From NCBI RefSeq assembly GCF_012863495.1, contig NZ_JAAVJL010000001.1, positions 3,405,501 through 3,469,500 on the forward strand: a stretch of 64,000 nt of DNA. Reading direction: 5' to 3'. A model generated the notes under the pieces. The model made no database searches. It was not told where the DNA came from and saw only the letters and a program-made list of their open reading frames with translations. This document shows, in pieces, positions 53,901 to 62,954 of the stretch; the first letter of the stretch is position 1; every line of letters starts with the position of its first letter. The position numbers and the translations under genes are program-made. Origin of the DNA: Pseudanabaena yagii GIHE-NHR1 (lineage in GTDB: Bacteria; Cyanobacteriota; Cyanobacteriia; Pseudanabaenales; Pseudanabaenaceae).

Positions 53901-54960
53901 CAACGAGAGCAAAACCAGTCAATGAAACGACGCTATCAACGATCGCCCGATCCTTTTGCTTAGGATCGTAGAAATATTCTTCAACCGCTTTCGAGAAATC
54001 TAAGCCCCCATTGAATACGGAAATTACTCTAGCGCCGAGGGATTCCAATTCCTGTACCATTGCCACATAATGCGCGTCGTCGCCAGTAACGAGGTGAGTA
54101 CGTGCCATCAGCAACCCTACGCAAGGCGCGAGGGGATCTTTCATGTCATCGGGAATATCGGTACGGGCATTATACCAATCCAGATATTCGGCTGTATTCT
54201 CGAACATTTTCGGTGCGAGAGGATGCCATAGCCCCATGTCTAAATAGGTAACAGGGTCTTTGATAATTAGAGGAGCCGCACCATTTTCTTTTGCTCTTGC
54301 CTTCACGCTAGGCAAATAATTTTGAGCAAGCATCAATAGGAAGTTTTCAATATTTTCTGTCGAACCTCCTAACCAATATTGGAAGCTCAACATGAAGTTA
54401 CGAGCATCCTGCGCCTTATCAATAGGCATATATTTGAGAATCTTCGGCAGAGTTTGCACGACCTTGAGCATACTGTCTTGGAAAGAACTGCCCGATTTCT
54501 CCTTACGCTTCCGCATAAACTGGGCGATCGCACTCTTAGATTGCCCTAGGTTTTCCATACTAAAGCTGCCCATTTTATTGAGTCGCATGACCTCTGGCAT
54601 TGATGGGAATACGACGCAAGCGGATAGGCGATCGCGATGGGGTGCGACTGCTTGAGCAATTTTCGTAGCAAGATCATCAATAAAAATCAAAGACGCGATA
54701 AAAATATCCGCCTCAGCAATATCTTCTTTAAAAACCTCGTAATTTTCTGGACTACGAAGTTCCTCAATTAAATAACCACTTACCTCGATCGCTAGGTTGG
54801 GGTTGTTTTTATTAATGGACTTTACAGCCGCCGACATAGCGCTCTGATATTGAGGTTCAAGCACTACATAGACCAACTTCATTAAGACCCGACCCTGTAG
54901 ATTTTCGGGAATGATACGTCTACTAGATAATGTTGCGATCGGTGGCACAGAAGTGAACAT
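50956..54960 (-). CDS. chlH: Magnesium chelatase subunit H
   Basis: The 1334-residue protein has the normal length of cyanobacterial ChlH. It begins [20 protein letters not shown] and LMKVVYVV-like [20 protein letters not shown]. The CobN/Mg-chelatase block is seen around [33 protein letters not shown] and [20 protein letters not shown]. It binds protoporphyrin IX and, with ChlI and ChlD, inserts magnesium at the first step of chlorophyll synthesis. It is monocistronic here; a large inverted repeat lies in the upstream region. Confidence 0.98.
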   Translation of the reverse strand: MFTSVPPIATLSSRRIIPENLQGRVLMKLVYVVLEPQYQSAMSAAVKSINKNNPNLAIEVSGYLIEELRSPENYEVFKEDIAEADIFIASLIFIDDLATKIAQAVAPHRDRLSACVVFPSMPEVMRLNKMGSFSMENLGQSKSAIAQFMRKRKEKSGSSFQDSMLKVVQTLPKILKYMPIDKAQDARNFMLSFQYWLGGSTENIENFLLMLAQNYLPSVKARAKENGAAPLIIKDPVTYLDMGLWHPLAPKMFENTAEYLDWYNARTDIPDDMKDPLAPCVGLLMARTHLVTGDDAHYVAMVQELESLGARVISVFNGGLDFSKAVEEYFYDPKQKDRAIVDSVVSLTGFALVGGPAKQDHPKAIEALEKLNRPYMVALPLVFQTTEEWQDSDLGLHPVQVALQVALPELDGGLDPIVLSGRDSMTGRSHALGDRLETIANRAIKWANLRRKPRHEKKLAITIFSFPPDKGNIGTAAYLDVFSSIHKVVEALGNNGYDVQNLPKTSHDMMSEILHNPEAMVGSPELNVAYKMSVPEYEAHTPYVDRIIEQWGPAPGHLNSDGQNLIIYGKQYGNIFVGVQPTFGYEGDPMRLLFSKSASPHHGFVAYYTYLNHIWGADAVLHFGTHGSMEFMPGKQVGMSGDCYPDSLIGALPNIYYYAVNNPSEATIAKRRGYATIISYITPAPENAGLSRNLQELSELIASYKDLRLGGRGVQITNTIMDKVRLVNLDKDVELPDQDAKDMSLEERDNIIGQVYNKLMEIESRVLPCGLHVVGEPPKVEDVTDVLTSIASFDRPEDNMKSLLRIMCESIGRDIEQLYKSSDKGIYADVELLANIRAIANKAVGALVKAKADDDGRVSKLSVLNFFRMGKTEPWIEVFQENGYPNVNKDDIKPLFEFLEFCLKQIVADNELGGLIKALEGDYITPSPGGDPIRNPLVLPTGKNMHALDPNSIPTSAAVQAAKTVVDRLLERQRQDNNGVYPETIAVVLWGTDNIKTYGESLAQVLCMIGVKPMPDALGRVNRLELIPLEELGRPRVDVVVNCSGVFRDLFVNQMDLIDRAVRMAAEADEPLEMNFVRKHAIAQAEEFGLTINQAATRVFSNSSGSYSSNVNLAVENSTWENEEELQQMYLSRKSFAFGGSVSNTQQRQLYEASLKTVDMTFQNLDSSEISLTDVSHYFDSDPTKLVGSLRKDGKKPASFIADTTTANAQVRTLTETVRLDTRTKILNPKWYEGMLKSGYEGVREISKRLVNTMGWSATAGAVDNWVYEDVNDVYVNDKEMCDRLKNLNPNSFRKIVGTLLEVNGRGYWETSEENLDRLRELYQELEDRIEGVE

Positions 54961-55148
54961 GCAGTCTCCTTAAATTACTGTCCTGATTTTTTGGGGATTT
55001 TATATATTGCGTTTGGTTATGTGTTGCTCAAACTGTTACATAGTGCAACAATTTGCAATTAAAGATTTATACCTATTCACTATTTAATACCAGACAACCA
55101 TTGCAGTGGTTGATTTTGGGCAATAAATGCAATAATTTGAAATTGATT

Positions 55149-55199
55149 TGTTTACATTTTGTTACATTTCTTAAGCTTAATGACGGCAAAATGTAAACA
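55149..55199. promoter_or_regulatory. 13-bp inverted repeat between chlH and the tic20-like genes
   Basis: TGTTTACATTTTG (55149-55161) and CAAAATGTAAACA (55187-55199) are exact complements around a 25-base centre containing TTAAGCTTAA. Lying between divergent genes, it may be a shared operator or a looping site. Binding protein unknown. Confidence 0.5.
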
Positions 55200-55291
55200 T
55201 TTCTTAAATATCTTATATGTTGCGGGCTCTCATTTGTGAGTCTGTGATCGCTATAATGCCAGTAAATGCCCTGAACTCAAAGGAAATCTTT

Positions 55292-55801
55292 ATGAATTGG
55301 CAGCAAGCTGCAACACCCTTACATCGCTTTTATAGTTGCTTGCCCTATCTCTTGCCCATGTCGGCGGGGGTGATTTATGGAGCCGTTTTATTTCAACAGT
55401 TCCCCTTGCTTATCCTTCCCTTTATTCCTTTCATCTGGATCTACAGCAATGTGCTGTCATTCCCACTAGTGCCTTTTCTGGGATTAACAGGCGAGTTTTT
55501 CTTATTTATGGGCTTATATTTTTTGGTAGTCAGAGATGCCCGTATTCCTCGATTTATTCGCTTTAATACGATGCAAGCATTGTTAATGCAAATCGTCTTG
55601 TTTATCGGTCAAATTCTCTTCCAATTCCTTGAGCAATTATCCAATGCTGCATTGCCATCGGTAATTAGCGCGATATTTGCTAACACAATGTTCATTGGAG
55701 TGATGCTATTAACTGGATATGCAGTTTATCAAAGTATTAAAGGTGAATACTCTGATATTCCTACACTTTCACAAGCTGCATCATTTCAGTGCGAGGTGTA
55801 A
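55292..55801 (+). CDS. Tic20-family membrane protein 1
   Basis: From ATG 55292, with AAAGGAAA upstream, the protein has 169 residues and starts MNWQQAATPLHRFYSCLPYL. Four hydrophobic segments follow, and the conserved stretch RIPRFIRFNTMQALLMQIVL marks the Tic20/YCF60 family. In chloroplasts Tic20 is part of the inner-envelope import channel; the role in cyanobacteria is not established. An ATG at 55217 would add 25 unlikely residues. The stop is followed at once by a second family member. Confidence 0.85.
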   Translation: MNWQQAATPLHRFYSCLPYLLPMSAGVIYGAVLFQQFPLLILPFIPFIWIYSNVLSFPLVPFLGLTGEFFLFMGLYFLVVRDARIPRFIRFNTMQALLMQIVLFIGQILFQFLEQLSNAALPSVISAIFANTMFIGVMLLTGYAVYQSIKGEYSDIPTLSQAASFQCEV

Positions 55802-55803
55802 AA

Positions 55804-56307
55804 ATGGTACGACGTAGTTCAGTCGATTATTTAGATAGGCTTTATGCCAGTTTGCCTTATATATTACCGATTACTGCTGTAGTATTGTTTGGGGCATTTT
55901 TGTTTGAGCAGTTTCCCCCATTAGCAACAATTTTTACCCCTATTTTCTATCTATATAGAATTCTAGCAATTTCAATTATTGATTTTATTTCAATTCGCTT
56001 TGTTGCTTGGTTTTGTGTATTTATTTTTGTAGTTAGAAGCTATAGAGTAAATCATTTTATTCGTTTCAATGCGATGCAAGCGTTACTGCTAGATATTATT
56101 GTTGCTCTTGTAGGGGCATTCACTGAACTTTTAGCACTGATCTTAGGAAAGCTAGCCTTTTTCCCATTCATGCTTCAGATAATTGCTAGTGTTACTTTCT
56201 TAGGGATCACAGCCGCATCTGTATATGGCATCTTTGAATGTATTCGCGGTAAGTACGCTGATAAAATTCCTGTGATTTCTGATGTTGGCTATTCGCAAAT
56301 ACGCTAA
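55804..56307 (+). CDS. Tic20-family membrane protein 2
   Basis: From ATG 55804, with GAGGTG five bases upstream, the protein has 167 residues. It shares the layout of the first copy: YLDRLYASLPYILPITAVVL, four membrane segments and the family stretch RVNHFIRFNAMQALLLDIIV. The two genes are separated by 2 bases and clearly diverged, an old tandem duplication. The 3' end overlaps prmC by 4 bases in convergent orientation. Confidence 0.85.
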   Translation: MVRRSSVDYLDRLYASLPYILPITAVVLFGAFLFEQFPPLATIFTPIFYLYRILAISIIDFISIRFVAWFCVFIFVVRSYRVNHFIRFNAMQALLLDIIVALVGAFTELLALILGKLAFFPFMLQIIASVTFLGITAASVYGIFECIRGKYADKIPVISDVGYSQIR

Positions 56308-57188
56308 TTAATCTGAGCCGATATAAATCTTTCAATACCTGAGTAATCTCGATGGATTTGAATGTTTTTATATTTGCCATTTGTTTGTAAAAGCGATCGC
56401 ACAGTTTCCGCTTGACCTTGCATCATCTCAATCATCCAAAATCCACCAGCAATCAAATATGCTGGTGCAGTATTTACTAATTCCCGAATGTCATCAAGTC
56501 CATCTTTGCCACCATCAAGGGCTGAGTGTGGCTCATGATTGGTCACTTCTGGCTGTAAATTTAAAACTTCATTACTAGGAATGTAGGGAGGATTAGAAAC
56601 AATTCCTACTAATTGGTTTTGGAGATCTAATTTCGCTAATGGCTCAAACCAACTACCATGATGAAATTGAATTATCTGGTTATTTATCTGGTTATTTATA
56701 TTGGCATTGGCATTAATTTTGGCAATTTCTAAAGCAGATTCACTAAAATCAACCGCATGAATTTGTGCTTTTGGGAAATGCTGAGCTAAGGCGATCGCGA
56801 TCGCGCCACTACCAGTTCCTAAATCCACCCAGATCCCATTTTGATAAATCGCATCTTGGCAATGCTCGGCAATAATATCAATGATTAATTCCGTTTCAGG
56901 ACGGGGGATTAAAACGGCGGGAGTAACTTGTAATTCTAAATCACGCCATGTGACTGAGCCTGCTAAATACTGCACAGGTAGGCGATCGCTTAATCTTTTT
57001 TGCCAGAGTTGATCCAGCTTAGTTAATAATTCAGGCGTAATTTTCTGAGCGATATTTGGCGATCGCAATCTCAGGTCTAATTTATCTAAACAAGTCAAAC
57101 GTAAGACTAACCAATCTAATTCATATATGGGTACGTCATGCTTCTTTGCCGCACTAATTTGGCGATCGTACCATTCCCAGAAATTCAT
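56304..57188 (-). CDS. prmC: Release factor glutamine methyltransferase (PrmC/HemK)
   Basis: The 294-residue protein has an N-terminal helical domain (LVLRLTCLDKLDLRLRSPN), the S-adenosylmethionine site (VDLGTGSGAIAIALAQHFP) and the catalytic NPPY motif in GIVSNPPYIPSNEV. LIPRPETELIID also matches the family. It methylates the glutamine of the GGQ motif in release factors. The length is normal. It lies 44 bp downstream of the small gene at 57233, but a hairpin separates them. Confidence 0.95.
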   Translation of the reverse strand: MNFWEWYDRQISAAKKHDVPIYELDWLVLRLTCLDKLDLRLRSPNIAQKITPELLTKLDQLWQKRLSDRLPVQYLAGSVTWRDLELQVTPAVLIPRPETELIIDIIAEHCQDAIYQNGIWVDLGTGSGAIAIALAQHFPKAQIHAVDFSESALEIAKINANANINNQINNQIIQFHHGSWFEPLAKLDLQNQLVGIVSNPPYIPSNEVLNLQPEVTNHEPHSALDGGKDGLDDIRELVNTAPAYLIAGGFWMIEMMQGQAETVRSLLQTNGKYKNIQIHRDYSGIERFISAQIN

Positions 57189-57204
57189 AATTCATCTTCC
57201 CAAG

Positions 57205-57231
57205 CAAAAGGCTCGCATTGCGAGCCTTTTG
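57205..57231. terminator. Hairpin after the 47-residue gene
   Basis: CAAAAGGCTCG, five-base loop, CGAGCCTTTTG, placed between the stop of the small gene and the prmC start. Confidence 0.7.
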
Positions 57232-57232
57232 T

Positions 57233-57376
57233 TTATTTTTTGCGCTTGTTCATTTCTTCGAGATAAGCCTGTTGGTAACTCAGAAAGCGATTATGCCATT
57301 CTTGAAAACGGCGATCGCCATCACGTACCAACATTTGGCGATATTTTTCCGATGGAATAAATTTTGAAGTTGACAT
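57233..57376 (-). CDS. Small conserved-looking protein of 47 residues
   Basis: A minus-strand frame from ATG 57376 to TAA 57233 encodes MSTSKFIPSEKYRQMLVRDG through EEMNKRKK. It is highly charged and probably helical (FQEWHNRFLSYQQAYLEEMN), with no signal or membrane segment. It has its own hairpin terminator and stands between serA and prmC. I do not recognise the family. Sensible composition and the terminator support it as a real gene, but without a comparison it stays tentative. Confidence 0.6.
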   Translation of the reverse strand: MSTSKFIPSEKYRQMLVRDGDRRFQEWHNRFLSYQQAYLEEMNKRKK

Positions 57377-57430
57377 AATACATACCCGCTAGATCTATCT
57401 TATTTAGATTAAATCAAACGCTTTTCAAAG

Positions 57431-57454
57431 AACAAGGGGCTTAAGCCCCTTGTT
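57431..57454. terminator. Terminator of serA
   Basis: AACAAGGGGCTTAAGCCCCT then TGTT, a full 24-base palindrome, immediately after the serA stop on the minus strand. Confidence 0.75.
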
Positions 57455-57462
57455 TGCGGGGT

Positions 57463-59046
57463 TTATAGTTTGACGACAAAGGCATCGGTTACGCCTTGAA
57501 TATGCACGATTTCATCAAGTAGACCACTAGGCAATGGATCATCAATGCTGAGAACCATTACAGCCTCACCTCGTACCATACGACGACCCACCTGCATACT
57601 GGCAATATTGACATTAAAGTTGCCAAGTAATGTACCAATGCGACCGATGATACCAGGCATATCGCGGTGGAGGGTCAGCAACATATAGTGGGTAGGTGCA
57701 ACGTTAATCGGGAATTCATTAATGCTGGTGATACGGATTTCCGACTTACCGAGCAATGCTCCTGTTACCGACTGTTGACCTTGGCTACCATGGGCAGTCA
57801 AATGGATTGAGCCACTGTAATCTTCAACCGAAGGATCACGGGTTTCAGTGACGCGGATACCACGCTCCTTAGCTTCAATGCTGGCGTTGACAAAGTTAAC
57901 GCGCTCACGCAATGCAGGAGATAGCAAGCCCTTGAGAGCTGCTACAACGATGGGTTGACTTTCACTGTTAGCGATTTCACCTTGAAGTTTGACATCTAGG
58001 TTATCCACCCGACCACCTGCCAATTGACCAACCAAGTTGCCCAACATTTCGGCAAGTTGGAGGTAAGGCTTGAGTTTTTGCCATACATCGGGACGAAGGC
58101 CAGGAATATTTACTGCCGATCGCGCAGGTAGACCCAGCAATACATCACGAATTTGTTCGGCAACATCAACAGCAACGTTGGTTTGCGCTTCTTCTGTAGA
58201 TGCACCGAGGTGAGGAGTCAAGATGACATTTGCTCCGAGTTCACGCAAACCAGAATCAGCTTCTAGGGGTTCATTTTCAAATACATCAAGGGCGATCCCT
58301 GCAATTTTGCCGCTCTTGATGGCTTCGGCAACGGCAACTTCATCAATGATCCCACCTCTAGCACAGTTGATGATTCTGACACCATCTTTCATGATGCCAA
58401 TGCGCTCAGCATTGATCAAATGAGCTGTATCTTTAGTTTTAGGCAAGTGCAGCGTAATGTAATCAGCTTCACGTAACAAAATTTCGAGTTCTACAAGATG
58501 TACGCCTAGTTTTTCTGCACGTTCCGTTGTTAAGAATGGATCATATGCAAGAATTCGCATTCCCAAGGATTTGGCGACTGTAGCCACATGGGAACCAATT
58601 TTACCTAAGCCAAGAATACCAAGGGTTTTCTTATAAACTTCAACCCCAGTAAAGCTCTTGCGATCCCACTTGCCACCCTTGAGTGATGCGTTAGCCGCAG
58701 GAATAAACCGCGATAGAGACATCATCATTGCTAAGGTATGCTCAGCAGCAGCGATCGTGTTGCCTTCGGGCGAGTTAACAACCACAATACCCATGCGAGT
58801 AGCGGTGGGAACGTCTACGTTATCGACCCCAACACCAGCGCGACCAATAATTTTGAGGTTTTTGCCAGCTTCGATCGCATCCTTGGTGAGTTTTGTACCA
58901 GAGCGAATCATAATCGCATCATATTCTGGAAGAACTTGGATTAGTTCCTCAGGGCTGAGAGTAGTTTTTACGTCAACGGTGGCAACTTGAGAAAGAATAT
59001 CGATACCAACTTGATCGATGGGGTCAGAAACGAGAACTTTGGGCAT
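57463..59046 (-). CDS. serA: D-3-phosphoglycerate dehydrogenase
   Basis: The 527-residue protein is the long form: substrate and NAD-binding domains (AGVGVDNVDVPTATRMGIVV; LGILGLGKIGSHVATVAKSL; IINCARGGIIDE; and HLGAST with the catalytic histidine), an intervening domain from about 320, and a C-terminal ACT domain (LTLHRDMPGIIGRIGTLLGN). It starts serine synthesis by oxidising 3-phosphoglycerate. The ACT domain suggests feedback by serine. MPKVLVSDPIDQVG is the usual start. Confidence 0.97.
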   Translation of the reverse strand: MPKVLVSDPIDQVGIDILSQVATVDVKTTLSPEELIQVLPEYDAIMIRSGTKLTKDAIEAGKNLKIIGRAGVGVDNVDVPTATRMGIVVVNSPEGNTIAAAEHTLAMMMSLSRFIPAANASLKGGKWDRKSFTGVEVYKKTLGILGLGKIGSHVATVAKSLGMRILAYDPFLTTERAEKLGVHLVELEILLREADYITLHLPKTKDTAHLINAERIGIMKDGVRIINCARGGIIDEVAVAEAIKSGKIAGIALDVFENEPLEADSGLRELGANVILTPHLGASTEEAQTNVAVDVAEQIRDVLLGLPARSAVNIPGLRPDVWQKLKPYLQLAEMLGNLVGQLAGGRVDNLDVKLQGEIANSESQPIVVAALKGLLSPALRERVNFVNASIEAKERGIRVTETRDPSVEDYSGSIHLTAHGSQGQQSVTGALLGKSEIRITSINEFPINVAPTHYMLLTLHRDMPGIIGRIGTLLGNFNVNIASMQVGRRMVRGEAVMVLSIDDPLPSGLLDEIVHIQGVTDAFVVKL

Positions 59047-59244
59047 AACTATTAAAATATGTACCAGTGCCTATAGCGGAAGGGTTGCGACTACGTTTTA
59101 AGCTTTAAACGCACTTAAGAAACGCAAGGTTTGGCGTAACCTAGACACACTAAGACCACAATAATTGCTTACATCATTAATCTTAGGGCAAAATAAGTCA
59201 TCTACAAAAGCATCTACAAAACCATAGCAATTCTCATTACCCCA

Positions 59245-59283
59245 GAAGACGAGTGGCGGTGCTCAGCGCCGCCACTCGTCTTC
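59245..59283. repeat. Perfect 15-bp hairpin (interspersed)
   Basis: GAAGACGAGTGGCGG and its complement around a 9-base centre. A weaker inverted pair, AATTTTGGTGA and TCACCAAAATT, lies at about 59341-59388. These fill much of the gap 59047-59429. Confidence 0.75.
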
Positions 59284-59429
59284 CCTAAAGACTATAACTA
59301 TCGTCAAGTGAAACCAAGGAGAGAGGGGTGGTAGCTATAGCAATTTTGGTGATTCCAGAGCCTTGGGGGCTGGATTCACCAAAATTGGTTTCATAATGAG
59401 AGTAGCTGACAAAACTAGAGCTTTACTTA

Positions 59430-60206
59430 ATGATGATTGAGCAGTACTTACTAATTTTTGTGGCAGCTTTGTTAGCTGGTGGGCTAAATGGAATTGCTGG
59501 GGGAGGAAGTTTTATTTTATTTCCCGCATTGATGTTTGCAGGCATACCCCCTATTCCTGCAAATGCGACTAACTCGATCGCCCTTTTACCAGGGACATTA
59601 GCCAGTGCAGGAGCCTATCGCCATGAATTCACTCAAGACAAGCGATCGCTGATTCAGATATGTATTTTGGGTGCGATCGGGGGATTGGTAGGTGCAATTT
59701 TGCTCTTAAAGACACCACCGACAGTTTTTTTGCGGATTTTGCCTTACTTATTACTGATTGCTACTCTTGCCTTTGCCTACAGTAAAAATTTGACCAGTTG
59801 GGTTGAAAGCAAACAGTCCCAATTTGCAAATCTCAAATTATTAAGATCTGTCTCAATCACACTGTTGCAGTTAATCGTTGCTATATACGGTGGCTTTTTT
59901 GGCGGTGGCATGGGAATTTTATTTCTTGCCTCCTTTGCCTTGATGGGAATGACCAATATCAATCGCATGAATGCCTATAAGGTGATGCTGACTAGTTGTA
60001 TTAATGCAATCACGGTGATCCCCTTTGTAATTGCAGGAGCAATTCTCTGGCAACAGGGTTTTATTGCAGCGATCGGGGCTTCGATTGGTGGTTATATCAG
60101 TGCCTACTATGCTCAAAAAATTGCCCCGATTTTGGTACGGCGCTTTGTCATTGGCGTTGGCACTGCGATGACAATCTACTTTTTTGTTAAAAGCTGGATC
60201 GTATAG
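59430..60206 (+). CDS. TauE/SafE-family (TSUP) membrane permease
   Basis: The 258-residue protein has about eight hydrophobic segments and the two TSUP signature loops: LNGIAGGGSFILFPALMFAG with NATNSIALLPG, and FFGGGMGILFLASFALMGM. Members export or import sulfite, organosulfonates or related anions; the substrate here is unknown. Two ATGs stand at 59430 and 59433. It is monocistronic, with a hairpin repeat just after it. Confidence 0.9.
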   Translation: MMIEQYLLIFVAALLAGGLNGIAGGGSFILFPALMFAGIPPIPANATNSIALLPGTLASAGAYRHEFTQDKRSLIQICILGAIGGLVGAILLLKTPPTVFLRILPYLLLIATLAFAYSKNLTSWVESKQSQFANLKLLRSVSITLLQLIVAIYGGFFGGGMGILFLASFALMGMTNINRMNAYKVMLTSCINAITVIPFVIAGAILWQQGFIAAIGASIGGYISAYYAQKIAPILVRRFVIGVGTAMTIYFFVKSWIV

Positions 60207-60231
60207 TTATCTTTAGTGCTCGCCATGCTTG

Positions 60232-60284
60232 AAACCCAAATAGTGTAAGGCGGCGCGAAGCGCCGCCTTACACTATTTGGGTTT
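60232..60284. repeat. Perfect 25-bp hairpin of the AAAACCCAA family
   Basis: Arms start AAACCCAAATAGTGTAAGGC and close on GGCGC with a GAA loop. After the right arm the sequence continues TTGATTTGTACTGATATAGG, similar to the flank of the copy at 43219. Confidence 0.85.
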
Positions 60285-60374
60285 TGATTTGTACTGATAT
60301 AGGTGACTATAGCTACTTTGACAATCTCTAAAGTTTTTTGGGACTTATAGCAATGTAAGTTTTGGTTAGGACAT

Positions 60375-60429
60375 AAAACCCAAATAAGTGAATGCGTCAC
60401 TTCGTGACGCATTCACTTATTTGGGTTTT
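60375..60429. repeat. Perfect 26-bp hairpin of the AAAACCCAA family
   Basis: Arms start AAAACCCAAATAAGTGAATG and close on CGTCAC with a TTC loop. Flanks AGGACAT and GTTTGTCCTAGC match the copy at 43219. Confidence 0.85.
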
Positions 60430-60576
60430 GGTTTGTCCTAGCTATTTCTTACATTGGTGGGCAATTAGACTGGGAAACTCTATAAAGTCTCTATAGTTAA
60501 GTACAGCCCTTTACGGTCTTACGATATGATCGAGATAGTGATCGCATTGTGTTTCTAACCATAGGCTTTTCTCTAT

Positions 60577-61440
60577 ATGTCTAGTGTCATCATCCAAGGA
60601 GCAAAACACAGCTATAGTCTTACCCCCCCTCCACAATCAGGAGACGACGCATCTTTTCCCATCGTATTTTTGCATGGTTGGATGCTGAGCAAAAACTATT
60701 GGCAGCCCTTGATTAATCAGTTGCAGTCAAGTTTTCAGTGTTTGTCTTACGATTTACGCGGTTTTGGTAACTCAGAAATTGGCGATCGCGATGATTATTC
60801 ACTCGTAAGCTATGCCAAAGATTTAGAAGCATTACTCGATCATTTAGAGATTAAACAAGTTTGGCTAGTGGGACATTCTCTGGGTGGAGCGATCTCGCTT
60901 TGGGCAGCCAAATTACTTAGCGATCGGATTTTAGGCGTGGTATGTCTTAACGCAGGTGGAGGCATTTATATCAAAGAAGAATTTGAGAAGTTTCGTACCG
61001 CAGGCAAAATCATCCTCAAGCTCCGCCCCCAATGGTTACAGAACCTCCCCTTGGTTCATGCTCAATTTGCTAAGGATAGTGTGCAAAATCCCTTAGATAT
61101 TTATTGGGGAAAACAAAGAGCGATCGATTTTGTATCGGCAAAATATGAGGCGGCAAGAGGAACATTACTCGACTCCACTAGCGAGGAAGAGGTTCATAAA
61201 TTGCCTCAAATCGTTTCGCAGCTAAGGCAACCTGTCTATTTTGTGGCTGGTGCAGATGACACAATTATGGAACCTAAATATGTGAGGCATCTTGCCAGTT
61301 TTCATCCTTCCTTTAACGGATATGGAGAGAATGTTTTTGAACTTCCTAATTGCGGGCATATGGCAATGCTGGAGCAGACTAACCTTTTACATAATGTCTT
61401 ATTAGGATTGTTGGTAGAGCCTGTAGCGTCTTGTATCTAA
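60577..61440 (+). CDS. Alpha/beta hydrolase
   Basis: The 287-residue protein has the full fold: oxyanion strand PIVFLHGWMLSKNYW, the nucleophile elbow GHSLGG (about residues 96-101), the acid in VAGADDTIM and the histidine in NCGHMAMLEQ. A helical cap lies at about 130-200. The substrate is unknown. The stop codon falls within the target duplication of IS903 copy 2, so the protein is intact but its 3' flank is disrupted. Confidence 0.9.
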   Translation: MSSVIIQGAKHSYSLTPPPQSGDDASFPIVFLHGWMLSKNYWQPLINQLQSSFQCLSYDLRGFGNSEIGDRDDYSLVSYAKDLEALLDHLEIKQVWLVGHSLGGAISLWAAKLLSDRILGVVCLNAGGGIYIKEEFEKFRTAGKIILKLRPQWLQNLPLVHAQFAKDSVQNPLDIYWGKQRAIDFVSAKYEAARGTLLDSTSEEEVHKLPQIVSQLRQPVYFVAGADDTIMEPKYVRHLASFHPSFNGYGENVFELPNCGHMAMLEQTNLLHNVLLGLLVEPVASCI

Positions 61441-61443
61441 ATT

Positions 61444-62498
61444 GGCTTTGTTGCATGAATAAAAAGAAGCCAAAAGATGGAGGATCTTAGAAAATTAACG
61501 AACAACAGGAGAGGAGAGAGGTTTAGCCAGTTGAATCATGCGATTAAGAGCAGCACATTTGATGAACAACTCAACCGCCTGATTGTCAAATTTACGAGAA
61601 CATAAAGTAGCACCAAAGATTTTTTTGAAACGAAACATCGTAGTTTCTGCCAAAGAGCGCCGATGATAACCTGAGTCACGTTTCCATTTTTTACGCCCAT
61701 GTTTACGGATATAACGGAGATTTTGGTCACGCGGATGTGGTGGAGCATTGGTATTGCCATGCTGCCAGATTTTGGCATCTTTGCGCGGAGGAATCACGGC
61801 TTTAGCACCATGTTGGGCAATCTCGTCATAACAATGACGATGGTCATAAGCTCCATCTGCGGAAACTTGAGCAATTTCAGCATCAATCGCATCGAGAATA
61901 TCGGCGAGTACTTCTCCATCGTGGCAATCATTCGTGGTGACGACCGCAGCCAGTATTTCTCCTGTTGATTCATCGGCTCCTAGGTGTAATTTGCGCCATG
62001 TCCGTCTCTTACTAATTCCATGCTGCCGTGTTTTCCATTCCCCTTCGCCGTATACTTTGATCCCTGTCGAATCAACTACTACATGCACTGCTCCCTGTTT
62101 CGGGATTACTGGTAAGGTCACACTTAAACTTGCTGTCCGTCTTGACACGGTGCTGTGGTCTGGTACTGGTAAATCTATTCCCATCAAGGCAAATATTGAC
62201 TCTAACAGTCCTTGCGTTTGTCTTCCTGCTTGCTGATATACCGCTTTGACCGTGATAAATGTCGCTATTGCTATATCACTGTAATCTTTGGAAGCTCCCC
62301 GTTTGCCACTTAATGTTTGATTTAACCATCCTTCAATTACTTCTTCGCTCATCCAAAAAGTCAGGCTTCCTCTTTGTTTTAGCCCTGCGTTATACTCTGT
62401 CCAGTTGCGGATCTCATGTTTCTGTGTCATTTGCTGGGACTCCATCTCCTGATTTTTATCTAATTTACCTTCTCTTCCCCTTTTTATGCAACAACGCC
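61444..62498 (-). mobile_element. IS5-family (IS903-group) insertion sequence, copy 2
   Basis: It has the same 1055-bp length and ends as copy 1, in the opposite orientation. The 9-bp duplication is ATCTAAATT (61435-61443 and 62499-62507), which includes the stop codon of the upstream hydrolase. Confidence 0.94.
61495..62430 (-). CDS. IS5-family transposase, copy 2
   Basis: The 311-residue protein is identical to that of copy 1 at 21970-22905 from MTQKHEIRNW onward. The longer frame to 62532 reads from flanking DNA through the IS end and is not the natural start. Confidence 0.93.
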   Translation of the reverse strand: MTQKHEIRNWTEYNAGLKQRGSLTFWMSEEVIEGWLNQTLSGKRGASKDYSDIAIATFITVKAVYQQAGRQTQGLLESIFALMGIDLPVPDHSTVSRRTASLSVTLPVIPKQGAVHVVVDSTGIKVYGEGEWKTRQHGISKRRTWRKLHLGADESTGEILAAVVTTNDCHDGEVLADILDAIDAEIAQVSADGAYDHRHCYDEIAQHGAKAVIPPRKDAKIWQHGNTNAPPHPRDQNLRYIRKHGRKKWKRDSGYHRRSLAETTMFRFKKIFGATLCSRKFDNQAVELFIKCAALNRMIQLAKPLSSPVVR

Positions 62499-62637
62499 AT
62501 CTAAATTTATAATTTATAGGAGCAATGCTCAAAAGAATGATCTATCTTTTGAGTAAGTTAAGTGATGTAATTTCGACTGCACCTTGCAAAACAGTTCAAC
62601 CAGAAAGCTTCATCACTTGCTTCCCATGTAGCTTTTA

Positions 62638-62720
62638 AAATGTCAAAAGTAAAAGCGTTGCTTAGCAACGCTTTTACTTTTGACATTTGAGAGAGGGTTT
62701 GCTTAGCAAACCCTCTCTCA
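62638..62720. repeat. Two adjacent perfect hairpins (24-bp and 15-bp arms)
   Basis: First: AAATGTCAAAAGTAAAAGCG plus TTGC with its complement and a TTA loop (62638-62688). Second: TGAGAGAGGGTTTGC with its complement (62688-62720), again with a TTA loop. They share the TTGCTTAGCAA centre and lie in the gene-free stretch 62499-62954. Confidence 0.85.
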
Positions 62721-62918
62721 AAGATCGCTTCAAATTATCCCGAACTAGCGTTTACTAGCTTGAATTATTTAATGTGAGTACGATAGTGCTATTTGCGAGA
62801 TGCTTCGCATCCCTTCATGTTTTCGTTGAACTGACGTTTATTTTAGGAACGCTATATTTCTTTGTATTTATATATACAGAAACTTCCTTTTCACTAACCT
62901 TAAATAGAGGTTAGTCTT

Positions 62919-62933
62919 GTATACAGTATACAT
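62919..62933. promoter_or_regulatory. Palindrome upstream of the substrate-binding lipoprotein
   Basis: TGTATACAGTATACA is a perfect 15-base palindrome, 21 bases before the ATG. Its half-site spacing (GTA-N7-TAC) is one base short of the NtcA consensus, so NtcA is doubtful. It is a candidate operator. Confidence 0.45.
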
Positions 62934-62954
62934 ATTTATCCTTGCAAAGCAATA

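Noticed and set aside
62919-62933. Palindrome considered as an NtcA site
   Set aside because: The spacing between GTA and TAC is 7 bases, while NtcA needs 8.
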